Below, one piece after another: positions 19,656 to 27,719 of a stretch of DNA of 64,000 nucleotides; positions within the stretch are counted from its first letter, which is position 1, and each line of letters begins with the position of its first letter. The notes below the pieces were generated by a model. That model worked only from the letters and a program-made list of their open reading frames with translations. It ran no database searches and had not been told where the DNA came from. Origin of the DNA: an uncultured Pseudomonadales bacterium. Its GTDB lineage: Bacteria > Pseudomonadota > Gammaproteobacteria > Pseudomonadales > Azotimanducaceae. Where the stretch lies: the NCBI GenBank assembly GCA_958296295.1, contig OY282460.1, positions 3,038,001 through 3,102,000 on the forward strand. The letters are read 5' to 3'. Both the position numbers and the translations under genes were made by a program.

Positions 19656-19823
19656 GTGAGGAAGTGGCAGTGCATCGTGTGCGGCTGGATCTACGATGAA
19701 GCCGACGGCAGCGAATTCGACGGCATCGCGCCGGGCACCCGCTGGGAGGATGTGCCGGCGGACTTCGTGTGTCCCGAGTGCGGCGTGGGCAAAGAGGATT
19801 TCGAGATGATCGAAATCGGCTGA
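19656..19823 (+). CDS. Rubredoxin
   Basis: A 55-residue one-iron electron carrier. Both C-x2-C knuckles are present: C6/C9 in WQCIVCGWIYDEA and C39/C42 in FVCPECGVGKEDF. The GTG at 19656 is preceded by AAGGAG at ten bases, and gives the standard rubredoxin length; the long open frame upstream is not coding. Likely partners are alkane hydroxylases, oxygen-stress reductases or similar, none of which is in this window. Its TGA stop directly abuts the extended reading frame of the following symporter gene. Confidence 0.95.
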   Translation: MRKWQCIVCGWIYDEADGSEFDGIAPGTRWEDVPADFVCPECGVGKEDFEMIEIG

Positions 19824-19904
19824 CCACCCGAGGCGAGGCGAATCAAACAAGCCAACCGGCGCCGGCGGCCCGGTCTCGCGCTGCATTGGCAAATCGTCAT
19901 CGCC

Positions 19905-21128
19905 TTGGCGTTGGCTTTGCTCACGGCGGCGCTGGCGGAACCGGAAACCACCTTGGGCGGCCTTGCGCTGGTGGAGGTCTTGGACTTCGCAGGCGGCTTG
20001 TTTCTGAGCGCCCTCAAGATGGTCGTGGTGCCGCTCATCGTTTCCGCCATCGTCGTCGGCGTCGCCAACATGGCCGCGCAAGACGGCTTTCGGCGCGTTG
20101 GCGCGAAGGCGGTGGGCTTCTATCTGCTCACCGGCGTTTGCGCCGTCGTCACCGGCTTGGCGCTGGTGAACGTCATCCGCCCCGGCGAGGGCGAGGCGGC
20201 GGTGGCGCTTGCCGGGGCGTTGCCGCAAGACGCGGCGGCGCTGACGGCGGTGGAAGGCCGGGGCTTCGGGGACCTGATCGGGGTGCTCCGCCGCGCGGTG
20301 CCGGACAACGTCTTCGCCGCGGCGGCGAATGCCGAATTGCTCGCGCTCATCTTCGCCAGCGTGCTGTTCGGCTACTTCGCCGGCCGCCTGCCGAAGCCGA
20401 AGCGGCAAGTGATGGCCCGTTTCTGGGGTGCCGTCCACGACATCATGGTGGCCATCACCATGCTGGTGATGCGCTTCGCGCCCATCGGCGTCTTCGCGTT
20501 GGTGGCCAAAACGGTGCTGGTGGCGGGCTTCGCCAGTTTGGCGAACGTCGCCTGGTTCGCGGCCACGGTGATGGCCGGACTGGCCGCGCACATTTTCCTC
20601 ACGTTGCCCTTGCTGCAACGCTTCGTGGCCGGTGTGCGGCCCTTCGCCTACTACGCCAAGATTCTGCCGGCCCAGCTCACTGCGTTCTCCACGGCGTCCT
20701 CGTCGGCGACCTTGCCGGTGACCCTCGCCTGCGCCGAGCAGGCCGGCGTCTCCAAACGCACCACCGGCTTCGTGCTGCCGCTCGGCGCAACGGTGAACAT
20801 GGACGGCACGGCGCTTTACGAGTGCGTGGTGGTGATCTTCATCGCCCAGCTGTACGGCGTCGATCTCGGCTGGGCCCAGCTTGTTGTTGTGGCGCTGGCT
20901 TTGCTGACCTCCGTTGGCGTGGCGGGCATTCCCTCGGCGAGCCTGGTGGCCATCGCGCTCATCCTGCCGGCCGTGGGGCTGCCGGTGGAGGCGCTGGCGG
21001 TGGTGCTGGTGGTGGACCGGCTGCTGGACATGTCGCGCACCGCGGTGAACGTCACGGGCGATCTCACGGTGGCGGCCCTGATCGAACGCAGCGAAAGCGG
21101 CGGCTTGGACGCGCTAAGGAAACGCTGA
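19905..21128 (+). CDS. Dicarboxylate/amino acid:cation (Na+ or H+) symporter
   Basis: Member of the DAACS (GltP/DctA) family that imports dicarboxylates or acidic amino acids using an ion gradient. The conserved core is intact: FSTASSSATLPVT (hairpin HP1), LPLGATVNMDGTALYE (TM7), GVAGIPSASLV (HP2) and DRLLDMSRTAVNVTGD (TM8). Only a TTG at 19905 gives a standard start. The normal N-terminus GLALHWQIVIALALALL is encoded upstream (from about 19872) but the frame back to the stop at 19821 holds no ATG, GTG or TTG, only CTG at 19881. The real start may therefore be non-canonical. It follows the rubredoxin gene closely. Confidence 0.9.
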   Translation: MALALLTAALAEPETTLGGLALVEVLDFAGGLFLSALKMVVVPLIVSAIVVGVANMAAQDGFRRVGAKAVGFYLLTGVCAVVTGLALVNVIRPGEGEAAVALAGALPQDAAALTAVEGRGFGDLIGVLRRAVPDNVFAAAANAELLALIFASVLFGYFAGRLPKPKRQVMARFWGAVHDIMVAITMLVMRFAPIGVFALVAKTVLVAGFASLANVAWFAATVMAGLAAHIFLTLPLLQRFVAGVRPFAYYAKILPAQLTAFSTASSSATLPVTLACAEQAGVSKRTTGFVLPLGATVNMDGTALYECVVVIFIAQLYGVDLGWAQLVVVALALLTSVGVAGIPSASLVAIALILPAVGLPVEALAVVLVVDRLLDMSRTAVNVTGDLTVAALIERSESGGLDALRKR

Positions 21129-21159
21129 CGATAGGGGTGGGCGGCTTAGAACAAGGCGG

Positions 21160-21471
21160 TTAGCGCGGCACATGCACCACCAGCCCATCCAGCGCCTCGC
21201 GCATGACGATCTGGCAGGTCAGGCGGCTGCGCGGTGTGCGGTTGGGCACGAACTCCAAGATGTCCCGCTCGTCGCCTTCGGCCTCGCCCACCGCGCCAAA
21301 CCAATGCGCGTCCACCACGCCGTGGCATGTCGAACAGGTGCAGCCGCCACCGCATTGCGCGGCGATGCCCGCCACGCCGCTATCCACCGCGCAATCCATC
21401 ACGGTGGCGCCGGCGGCCACGGGGTGCGCCTCCGAGGTGCCGTCCGGCTGCACGAAAACGACTGTGAGCAT
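21160..21471 (-). CDS. 2Fe-2S ferredoxin (adrenodoxin/putidaredoxin type)
   Basis: A 103-residue ferredoxin. Cluster cysteines follow the C-x5-C-x2-C ... C pattern in AAQCGGGCTCSTCHGVV and the late LTCQIV; an additional cysteine stands within the loop (CGGGC). The C-terminal PNRTPRSRLTCQI is typical of the group, which passes electrons to cytochrome P450s, Rieske oxygenases or Fe-S biogenesis. The ATG shares its A with the TGA of the upstream ATPase gene. No P450 is in the window; a ferredoxin-NADP reductase is encoded 7 kb away. Confidence 0.9.
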   Translation of the reverse strand: MLTVVFVQPDGTSEAHPVAAGATVMDCAVDSGVAGIAAQCGGGCTCSTCHGVVDAHWFGAVGEAEGDERDILEFVPNRTPRSRLTCQIVMREALDGLVVHVPR

Positions 21472-22613
21472 CAACGGATTATCTCCCCGTCCCACAGGCG
21501 CTTGAGGAAATCCAGCACCGGCAGCACCCGCACCTCGTCCCACAGCGCGGCCCGTTCGCCGAAATACACGCCATAGCAGGCGGTGGTTGGCATGTGCTCC
21601 CGGAGCCGTCGCAGGCCGCGGTTGAAGCGCTTTTCCCAGCGCGTGGCGGATTTGATCTCGATGGCGACAAAGCCGTTCGCCGCCTCGCACAGCACATCGA
21701 CTTCCGCGCCATCGTGGGTGCGCCAGAAGTGCAGTTGGTAATCCAGCGCCGAGTAGGCCAGATAGGCGCGCAACTCGTTGAGCACAAACGTCTCCGCCAG
21801 CGGCCCGGTTTCCTCGCGGGTGGGCGGGTATGGCAGGCGTCCGTTCAACGCCCGTGCCACGCCGGCGTCGAAGAAGTAGAACTTGCTGTGCGCCACTTGC
21901 TTGTGCGCGGCTTTCAGTTTCCACGCCGGTAGCCAGTAGCCGAGGAGCGTGTCCACAAGTATCTCGAAGTGGCTGCGCACGGTTTCCCGGCCAATGCCCA
22001 CCGCCTTGGCGATGCCGGAAGCATTCGTGGTTTGGGCGTTCTGGCGCGCCGCGACCTCCAGGAACCGCGCGAACGCGCCGACGTCGCGGGTCAATGCTTC
22101 CGCCCGCACCTCTTGCACCAGATAGGTCTCGGCGTAGCTGCGCAGATACGGGCGCGGGTCTTCCTCGGCCACGGCCATCGGCAGCGAGCCGTAACGCAAG
22201 AGCCGGGACGGATCCGCCTCGAACCCGAGCTCGGCGGAAACCAGCGGCATCATCGCCATCGTGACCGCACGGCCGGCAAGCAGATTCACACCGCCCCGGC
22301 GCAGTTTGCGGGCGCTCGAACCAGAGAGCACGAAGCGCAGTCGCCGCGTCTCGATGAGGCGATGCACTTCGTCGAGCAGCGCCGGCACCTTCTGCACCTC
22401 GTCGATGGCCGCCCAAGCGCCGGCCGGCAATGCCGACAATTCGCGGTACAGCGTGCCCGGTTCCTTGGCGAGCCGCAGCGCCTCGCCGGTATCCAGCAGA
22501 TCGTAGGTGGCGGCGTGAGGGAAGCGTTCACGCAGCCATGTGGACTTGCCCGTGCCTCGCGCCCCGAAGAGAAATGCGGAGCTCGGTGGCGTGGGGAGCA
22601 GTCTTGCGTACAC
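21471..22613 (-). CDS. AAA+ ATPase with DUF4143 nuclease-like C-terminus
   Basis: A 380-residue member of the AAA_14/DUF4143 family. The Walker A motif GARGTGKST is at about 17-25, Walker B/IDEVQKVP near 68, and sensor LSGSSARKLRRGG near 98. The C-terminal DUF4143 part carries HDGAEVDVLCEAANGFVAIEIKSATR, which has the D...E-x-K layout of PD-(D/E)XK nucleases. Members are common in accessory DNA and their task is unclear; defence or toxin roles have been proposed. Its stop overlaps the ferredoxin start (TGATG), so the two are read together, an odd pairing. A second family member lies at 46596-47756. Confidence 0.85.
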   Translation of the reverse strand: MYARLLPTPPSSAFLFGARGTGKSTWLRERFPHAATYDLLDTGEALRLAKEPGTLYRELSALPAGAWAAIDEVQKVPALLDEVHRLIETRRLRFVLSGSSARKLRRGGVNLLAGRAVTMAMMPLVSAELGFEADPSRLLRYGSLPMAVAEEDPRPYLRSYAETYLVQEVRAEALTRDVGAFARFLEVAARQNAQTTNASGIAKAVGIGRETVRSHFEILVDTLLGYWLPAWKLKAAHKQVAHSKFYFFDAGVARALNGRLPYPPTREETGPLAETFVLNELRAYLAYSALDYQLHFWRTHDGAEVDVLCEAANGFVAIEIKSATRWEKRFNRGLRRLREHMPTTACYGVYFGERAALWDEVRVLPVLDFLKRLWDGEIIR

Positions 22614-22812
22614 AATGCCGCAATTTTACGGTAAAAGTGACGTGTGTGTACGCCAATCCTCCGCCCATTCTCGCGGAAGCGGGAAATCGCCACCAGCAGT
22701 CCGAAGCGACTGCAACGCGATTCGTCGCGCCAAGGCAGGCTACTCGGCAACGGCCGGCGCGTGGGACGGGTTCCTTTCGACCGCAGCCCTCTGCTTGCCG
22801 AGGTTCGACACC

Positions 22813-23193
22813 CTACGCGGGCATCGTGCGGATGCCGTATTGGGGGATGCGCGCATCCTTGGTGACGAGCGTAAGCCCCTCGGCCTGGGCTTGGGCGACG
22901 AGGAACCGGTCAAACGGGTCGCGGTGATGTATCGGCAGCATGCCCGCCTGCTCCGCATGGTGGAAGGTCAGTGGCAGATGAGTGAAGCCGCGTTCTTCGA
23001 TCATCGCCCCCAGATTGTCAGGCGCGATCAGCTGTCCTTTGGCCCGTTTGACGGCAATTTCCCAGCCGGTAACGGCGCTGACGCAAACATCATTGGTCGC
23101 GTCGGTGATCGCGGCCCGGGCGCTTGCGGACAGTCTCGCCGCATCGGTCAAGCACCATAGGAATACATGGGTGTCCAACAACAAGCGCTGCAT
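22813..23193 (-). CDS. VapC-type PIN-domain toxin
   Basis: A 126-residue PIN-domain ribonuclease of a type II toxin-antitoxin pair. The acidic active-site residues are visible: D7 in LLLDTHVFLW, a glutamate in SAVTGWEIAVKRAKG, and the aspartates in HHRDPFDRFLVAQA and VTKDARI. The sequence fits the group often paired with Phd/YefM antitoxins. It starts three bases after the antitoxin stop. Confidence 0.9.
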   Translation of the reverse strand: MQRLLLDTHVFLWCLTDAARLSASARAAITDATNDVCVSAVTGWEIAVKRAKGQLIAPDNLGAMIEERGFTHLPLTFHHAEQAGMLPIHHRDPFDRFLVAQAQAEGLTLVTKDARIPQYGIRTMPA

Positions 23194-23196
23194 GGA

Positions 23197-23448
23197 TCAA
23201 TCGCTGTCCGGGAAGATGTTTGAACCTTCAATCGCTTGGATGAGATCCTCATCCTCGTCGTCGAAATCCTCCGACATCCAGATCCGGCCCTCCAAGCCGC
23301 CCAGTCGCCGCTCCTCCGTCGGCCCTTCGTAAGGAATCAGCCGCAACCAAGGCTTGCCTGCTTTGCAGATCACAACCTGCTCGCCTTGCCAAGCCAATGC
23401 CGCCAGACGGGAGAGCTGCGACTTCGCCTCATGCATGTTGACCTTCAT
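23197..23448 (-). CDS. Phd/YefM-family antitoxin
   Basis: An 83-residue antitoxin with the classic N-terminal DNA-binding opening MKVNMHEAKSQLSRLAALA followed by GEQVVICKAGKPWLRLIPY. The acidic C-terminal half (DFDDEDEDLIQAIEGS) would bind and block the PIN toxin encoded immediately downstream. An ATG four codons earlier (23460) is possible, but MKVNMHEAK is the family start and has GGA eight bases upstream. The module is probably autoregulated. Confidence 0.88.
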   Translation of the reverse strand: MKVNMHEAKSQLSRLAALAWQGEQVVICKAGKPWLRLIPYEGPTEERRLGGLEGRIWMSEDFDDEDEDLIQAIEGSNIFPDSD

Positions 23449-23534
23449 CGAGCATTCCAATAGCTAAGTCTAGCTAATAGTGAGACGCTGGCGAAGGGAT
23501 GTCAACCCGATTAATCTGTCTATCAACGCGGAAA

Positions 23535-23663
23535 CTGGACGACAGCCGCTACCCCACCAGCGTCAAGGTGAGCGACGCCGAACTGGCTGGCGTGCGCATC
23601 CGATGCTCCCGCTTCCACGGCGACTGGAACTATGTGATCCTGCCGTACAGGAAAACGCCGTAA
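23535..23663 (+). pseudogene. 3' remnant of an ISAzo13-type transposase
   Basis: The peptide from 23535 reads RYPTSVKVSDAELAGVRIRC then SRFHGDWNYVILP before a TAA. That is the C-terminal end of ISAzo13-family DDE transposases, in which a YP-x-G-x-KVSDAEM stretch is followed by FHGEWNY. Everything upstream is missing; it stops where the vapBC region begins. It marks a past insertion between the toxin-antitoxin pair and the dehydrogenase gene. Confidence 0.65.
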
Positions 23664-23756
23664 TGAGCTGTTTAACTCTGCGAGACACCTAACCGACCAC
23701 CGAGGCGGCATCCGGGGTCTCGGGGCCGATGCCCGGCCAAGCGAAGGAAGACCAAC

Positions 23757-24767
23757 ATGACCACACATATTCTCTGGCCGCGTTCGGGCCGGGCCCACAC
23801 GGTGGAGGAGGAAGCCGTGCGCCAAGTGGACGATGGCATCGTCTGCGAGTTCGGACGCGGTCTTGATCAAGTGACGGACGAGCAGTGGCGGCGCTGCGAC
23901 GGCATCGTGGGTTTCGCGCCGCCGGTGGAGTACCTGCCGAAATTGGAGCGCTGCCGCATCATGGTGAAGACCGCCGTGGGCTTTGACGATGTGGACATCG
24001 AAGCGTACGGCAAGCTCGGCATTCCGGTTTGCAACTGCCCCGATTACGGCACCCGCGAAGTGGCCGACCACGCCATCGCGCTGATGATGACGCTGGTGAA
24101 GAGCATCGCCTTCCACGACGAGGAGCTGCGCGCCGCACCCGTTCGCAATTGGCGGCCGGCCCTGAATCCCTACGGCCGGCGGCTGGCGGACTGCACCTTC
24201 GGCGTGCTCGGCCTCGGCCGTATCGGCACCGCCACCATCCGGCGCGCCGCCGCCTTCGACATGGATTGCGTATTCCACGATCCGTACCAGCCAAGCGGCA
24301 TCGAACTCGCTCTCGGCGTGCTCCGGGCGGACACATTGCAAGAGTTTATGGGCCAGTGCGACGTAGTGAGTGTTCACACTCCGCTCAACGACGAGACGCA
24401 AGGGCTATTGGGCCGCGAGGCTTTCGCGGCGGCCAAGAAGGGCATCATCGTGATCAACACCGCGCGCGGCCCCATCATCGACTTGGACGCCCTGCACGAC
24501 GCCATGCGCGACGACACCGTGCTCGCCGCCGGATTGGACGTGCTGCCGGACGAGCCGCCCGATCTGAACGCGCCCCTCGTCGCGGCTTGGCACCAGGGCG
24601 AGGATTGGTTGAAGCACCGCCTGGTGGTGACGCCCCATTCCGCCTTCTTCACGCCGGAGAGCATCCGCGACATTCGCACCTTCTCCGCCCGCACAGCGGC
24701 CCGCTATCTCTCCACCGGCGTGCTCGCGAACTGCGTGAACGAACGTTATCTGACAACCCGGCGGTAG
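23757..24767 (+). CDS. D-isomer-specific 2-hydroxyacid dehydrogenase (CtBP-like)
   Basis: A 336-residue NAD(P)-dependent oxidoreductase acting on 2-keto/2-hydroxy acids. The Rossmann motif GVLGLGRIGTAT lies at about 147-158. The catalytic trio is visible: arginine in VINTARGPIID, the acidic residue in GLDVLPDEPP, and histidine in VVTPHSAFFTPES. The order and the CPDYGTREVADHAI block resemble C-terminal-binding-protein-like dehydrogenases of bacteria. GAAGGA eight bases before the ATG supports the start. It is a single gene ending in a terminator-like hairpin; the substrate is unknown. Confidence 0.9.
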   Translation: MTTHILWPRSGRAHTVEEEAVRQVDDGIVCEFGRGLDQVTDEQWRRCDGIVGFAPPVEYLPKLERCRIMVKTAVGFDDVDIEAYGKLGIPVCNCPDYGTREVADHAIALMMTLVKSIAFHDEELRAAPVRNWRPALNPYGRRLADCTFGVLGLGRIGTATIRRAAAFDMDCVFHDPYQPSGIELALGVLRADTLQEFMGQCDVVSVHTPLNDETQGLLGREAFAAAKKGIIVINTARGPIIDLDALHDAMRDDTVLAAGLDVLPDEPPDLNAPLVAAWHQGEDWLKHRLVVTPHSAFFTPESIRDIRTFSARTAARYLSTGVLANCVNERYLTTRR

Positions 24768-24804
24768 CGCGCCGCCTTTGGCGGGCGCGTTGGCGGTTTG
24801 TTTT
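24767..24804 (+). terminator. Candidate Rho-independent terminator
   Basis: Overlapping the last base of the dehydrogenase gene, GCGCGCCGCC and GGCGGGCGCG form a strong hairpin with a three-base loop and one bulge, followed after a short gap by TTTGTTTT. It would end transcription between the two convergent genes. Confidence 0.55.
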
Positions 24805-24864
24805 GCAAACTGCTGCGTCGGCGGAATACCGGGGGCCTGCTGCGCGGGGCGGACTACCGCGAGG

Positions 24865-26217
24865 TCACCGTTCGCGGACGCACTTCTCGTAGAGCTCGCC
24901 GAGTGCGCCGGTGGCGTCGTAGCGTTCTTTCAACTGCCGGTAGGCGTCGCCGCCGTAGTGCCGGTGAAAGTCCTCCGGGGAATAGAACGAAGAGGAATAG
25001 AGGGATTTGATGCCGCCGAGTTCCGCCACCGCCGCTTCCACCAAGCGGTTGAAGTGGCCGGGTGGATAGCCGACGGCAAAGCGCAAGGTGTCCCAGAAGC
25101 CGAAGTTCACATAGCGTTCGCTCGGCGCCGGAAAGAGGGGCGCTGGCGGGCCGTCGCCAGCCCGCACGGGACAGATCCACACCGGGAATATGCCGATTTG
25201 TGCCATGAAGCGGCGCAGAAACGCGCCGGCGTTGGCAAGCGGCAAATCCACATCCTGAATGACGGATTCCCGCCGGTAGCCGGCGGCCCGCTCCGCATGT
25301 TCCAACAGCCGCCAGCGGCTGTTCCAGCGCATCGCCTTTTGGTAGAAGCGCGAACCCAGCCGTTCGCGCCCGAGCAGCCGACGGACCAGCGGGTGTTGGG
25401 CGCCAAGGTTCTTCGAACACCAAAACCAATCCGTGTCCCAACGCCACAGGTAGTCGCGTGTGGTTAGATGGTCGGTTTCGCGTTCGCGCAGCGACTGGTA
25501 GTAGATCCGCATGAACGTGTAATCGGTCGTAGCCGGCGCGTCGGCAACGAAACGCCCTTGCGTCAACACCAAGTCGTCCTCCGCGAAGGCTACGCCGTCC
25601 AGAAAATCCACATCGCTTTCGAAGCCGTCTTCCAGCGTCGCGAAAAAGCGTTCGACATCCGAGAAACGGCGATGCCGCACTTGAACAAAGGGCGCAACCG
25701 GTACGGTGTTTACTCGTAGCCGCGTGGCGTAGCCCAACGTGCCGTAGCTGTTCGGCATTGCCGCGAAAAGATCCGCGTGTTCGCCGGTTGGCGCGCAAGT
25801 GATGATGCGCCCGTCCGCCAGCGCGACGTCCATTTCGCGCACGGTTTCGTGAACCAGGCCGTGGCGAAAAGACGTGGCTTCAATGCCAATGCCGGCAACC
25901 GCGCCGCCGACGGTTATGGATTTCAGCTGCGGCACCACCGCCGGCATCACGCCGTGTTTCAACGTGGCGTCCACCAGCATGTCGTAGGGAATCATGCCTT
26001 CCACGTCCACCCAGCCTTCGGTGGAATCCACTTCCAGCACATGCGTTAGTTCGCCGGCGGGCAATCCGCCACTAGGCCGCTCGCGATCTCGAAACAAGTT
26101 GGAGAGCGGCTTATCCAGCCGGCGCGGCGTGCCGGCCGTCCCGGAGGCGCGGGCCAAAGCGTCCGCAAACACCTTGGCGCGCCGGGCGTGGGCCGCGTGG
26201 TCAGTTTCGCTCGGCAT
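24865..26217 (-). CDS. FAD-binding oxidoreductase, DIMINUTO/BfaA (TmsA)-like
   Basis: A 450-residue flavoprotein of the FAD-linked (PCMH) oxidase group, nearest in layout to plant DIMINUTO/DHCR24-type reductases. FAD-binding pieces are visible: GMIPYDMLVDATLKHGVMPAV and SITVGGAVAGIGIEATSFRHG (about 75-120). Its start lies within the end of the preceding methyltransferase gene (17-base overlap). In actinobacteria a protein of this kind (BfaA/TmsA) reduces the 10-methylene fatty acyl made by a Cfa-like methyltransferase (BfaB/TmsB) to the 10-methyl form. The coupling seen here makes the same job likely. Sterol reduction is the alternative, but no sterol genes are present. Confidence 0.75.
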   Translation of the reverse strand: MPSETDHAAHARRAKVFADALARASGTAGTPRRLDKPLSNLFRDRERPSGGLPAGELTHVLEVDSTEGWVDVEGMIPYDMLVDATLKHGVMPAVVPQLKSITVGGAVAGIGIEATSFRHGLVHETVREMDVALADGRIITCAPTGEHADLFAAMPNSYGTLGYATRLRVNTVPVAPFVQVRHRRFSDVERFFATLEDGFESDVDFLDGVAFAEDDLVLTQGRFVADAPATTDYTFMRIYYQSLRERETDHLTTRDYLWRWDTDWFWCSKNLGAQHPLVRRLLGRERLGSRFYQKAMRWNSRWRLLEHAERAAGYRRESVIQDVDLPLANAGAFLRRFMAQIGIFPVWICPVRAGDGPPAPLFPAPSERYVNFGFWDTLRFAVGYPPGHFNRLVEAAVAELGGIKSLYSSSFYSPEDFHRHYGGDAYRQLKERYDATGALGELYEKCVRER

Positions 26218-27439
26218 CTCGATACATGTGCTCGCGCGTCATCGGGTAGTTTTTGTAATCCACATTGCCTTTGCTGAAGACGATCTGAAACAGATTCGTT
26301 TGCGATTTACTCGAACGGAACATCTCGGCGCAGCCGATGAGGTAAGTGCGCCAAATGCGCCAAAAACGTTCGTCGAAGTGGTTCGGATCCATGGCCCGGA
26401 TGGCGTCCCAGTTGGCCTCGAACTTGTCCGTCCAAGCATCCAGCGTAAGCGCGTAGTGGCGGCGCAGGTTCTCCACGTCCAGCACTTCCAAACCCTCGGC
26501 CTCCATCGCGTCCAGCGCTTTGGAAAGGCTTGGAATCCAGCCGCCGGGGAAAATGTACTTGCGAATAAAGAAATCCGTCTCGCGATCGGCGACATGCCCG
26601 ATGAAATGGATAATTCCAAGGCCGCCGGGTTTGAGGGCCGCCGCGTGGGCGCGGATCACCTCTCGCAATTGATGCCGTCCGGCGTGTTCCAAAACGCCGA
26701 TGGAAACGACTTTGTCGTAAACGCCAAAACCTTCGCGCACATCGGCTTCGTGCATTGTGAGCTGGTCTTGCAAGCCTTTCTCGGCGATTTTCGCCTTTAC
26801 GAATTCCGCCTGTTCGGTGGTGGTGTTAACACCCGTGACATGCGCACCGTGGCGCTCCGCGGCGTAGAACATGAAGCCCCCGAAACCGCAACCCATGTCG
26901 ATGACGCGCTCGCCCGGCGCCAACCGCACTTTGCGGGCGACATGTTCCATTTTGGCGACTTGGGCGTCCCCCACGGTGCGCGCCGTTTCGTCGTAGTAGG
27001 CGCAGGTGTACATCAGATACGGCTCGTCCAGCATCTTCGAATAAAACGTGGGGCCTAGGCCGTAATGGAAACGCGCGTTCTCCTTCGGCGTCGCGTTGGT
27101 GCGATTGTTGAAACGCAGGCCGTGCCAGCGATTGCGGATCCCCACCAAAAGGCCGGCGGAGTCGTCAAAGCCGGAATCGAAGCCCACGGCCATCAGCTCG
27201 CGCAGATCGCCATCGATGTCGATGTCGCCGTCGAAGTACGCTTCGAGAAAGCCCACATGGCCGTAGAGCGCCGTGCGCAGGCCGGCGCCGACGGTTTTCA
27301 CATGCGCCGTGGCAGTGGGTTCCCCGGTTCCGCAAACGACGTCGGAGCCGTCCGGCAGAACAACCCGGAAAGGCAACGGCGTGGCGGCGCCCACAGACTC
27401 CACCACCCGCCGCGCCAAAGCGCTGGCGACACCCTTCAC
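26201..27439 (-). CDS. Cyclopropane-fatty-acyl-phospholipid synthase family methyltransferase (TmsB/BfaB-like)
   Basis: A 412-residue SAM-dependent enzyme of the Cfa family, which acts on double bonds of membrane phospholipid acyl chains. It has an N-terminal lipid-binding domain and a methyltransferase domain with motif I at VIDMGCGFGGFMFY, plus the family signatures HYGLGPTFY, MYTCAYYDE and YIFPGGWIPSL. The GTG at 27439 has GGAGG six bases upstream, which fixes the start; earlier residues in the frame are non-coding. Because it is fused by overlap to a BfaA/TmsA-like FAD reductase, I infer that it makes 10-methylene rather than cyclopropane chains. A plain Cfa role cannot be excluded from sequence. 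Confidence 0.82.
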   Translation of the reverse strand: MKGVASALARRVVESVGAATPLPFRVVLPDGSDVVCGTGEPTATAHVKTVGAGLRTALYGHVGFLEAYFDGDIDIDGDLRELMAVGFDSGFDDSAGLLVGIRNRWHGLRFNNRTNATPKENARFHYGLGPTFYSKMLDEPYLMYTCAYYDETARTVGDAQVAKMEHVARKVRLAPGERVIDMGCGFGGFMFYAAERHGAHVTGVNTTTEQAEFVKAKIAEKGLQDQLTMHEADVREGFGVYDKVVSIGVLEHAGRHQLREVIRAHAAALKPGGLGIIHFIGHVADRETDFFIRKYIFPGGWIPSLSKALDAMEAEGLEVLDVENLRRHYALTLDAWTDKFEANWDAIRAMDPNHFDERFWRIWRTYLIGCAEMFRSSKSQTNLFQIVFSKGNVDYKNYPMTREHMYRDAERN

Positions 27440-27452
27440 AACGCCTCCAAGG

Positions 27453-27641
27453 CTACGCGATCCGCGCCACTCGGGCGGTCTCCAGCGCCGCCAATGGTTG
27501 CTCCGGCAGGCCTTCGAGGGCTGCGCGGATGTTCTCGGACCAAGCGCCCCGCAGGCCGAGCAGATATTCGTCGTCCTCCGAGAGAACATCGTGCGTGCCG
27601 GGGGTGAAGGTGTCGCCGCGGATGGCCACGCAATAGGTCAT
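27453..27641 (-). pseudogene. Probable internally deleted Anbu/proteasome-type peptidase remnant
   Basis: A 62-residue frame whose first residues MTYCVAIR match the start of Anbu-type (COG3484) proteasome-like peptidases, yet which passes within a dozen residues to HDVLSEDDEYLLGLRGAWSE, resembling the C-terminal segment of that family. The whole catalytic body would be missing. It ends 14 bases before the Cfa-like gene and has GC-rich codon use like its neighbours. The identification is by eye from two short stretches. It could instead be an unrelated small gene read in front of the methyltransferase. Confidence 0.4.
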
Positions 27642-27719
27642 GCCCCAATTACGAACGCCCAAGCGCCGTTTGTCAATGGGCGGGGAGGTGTGTGATGACA
27701 ACCACGAGGGGGGCGCAGG

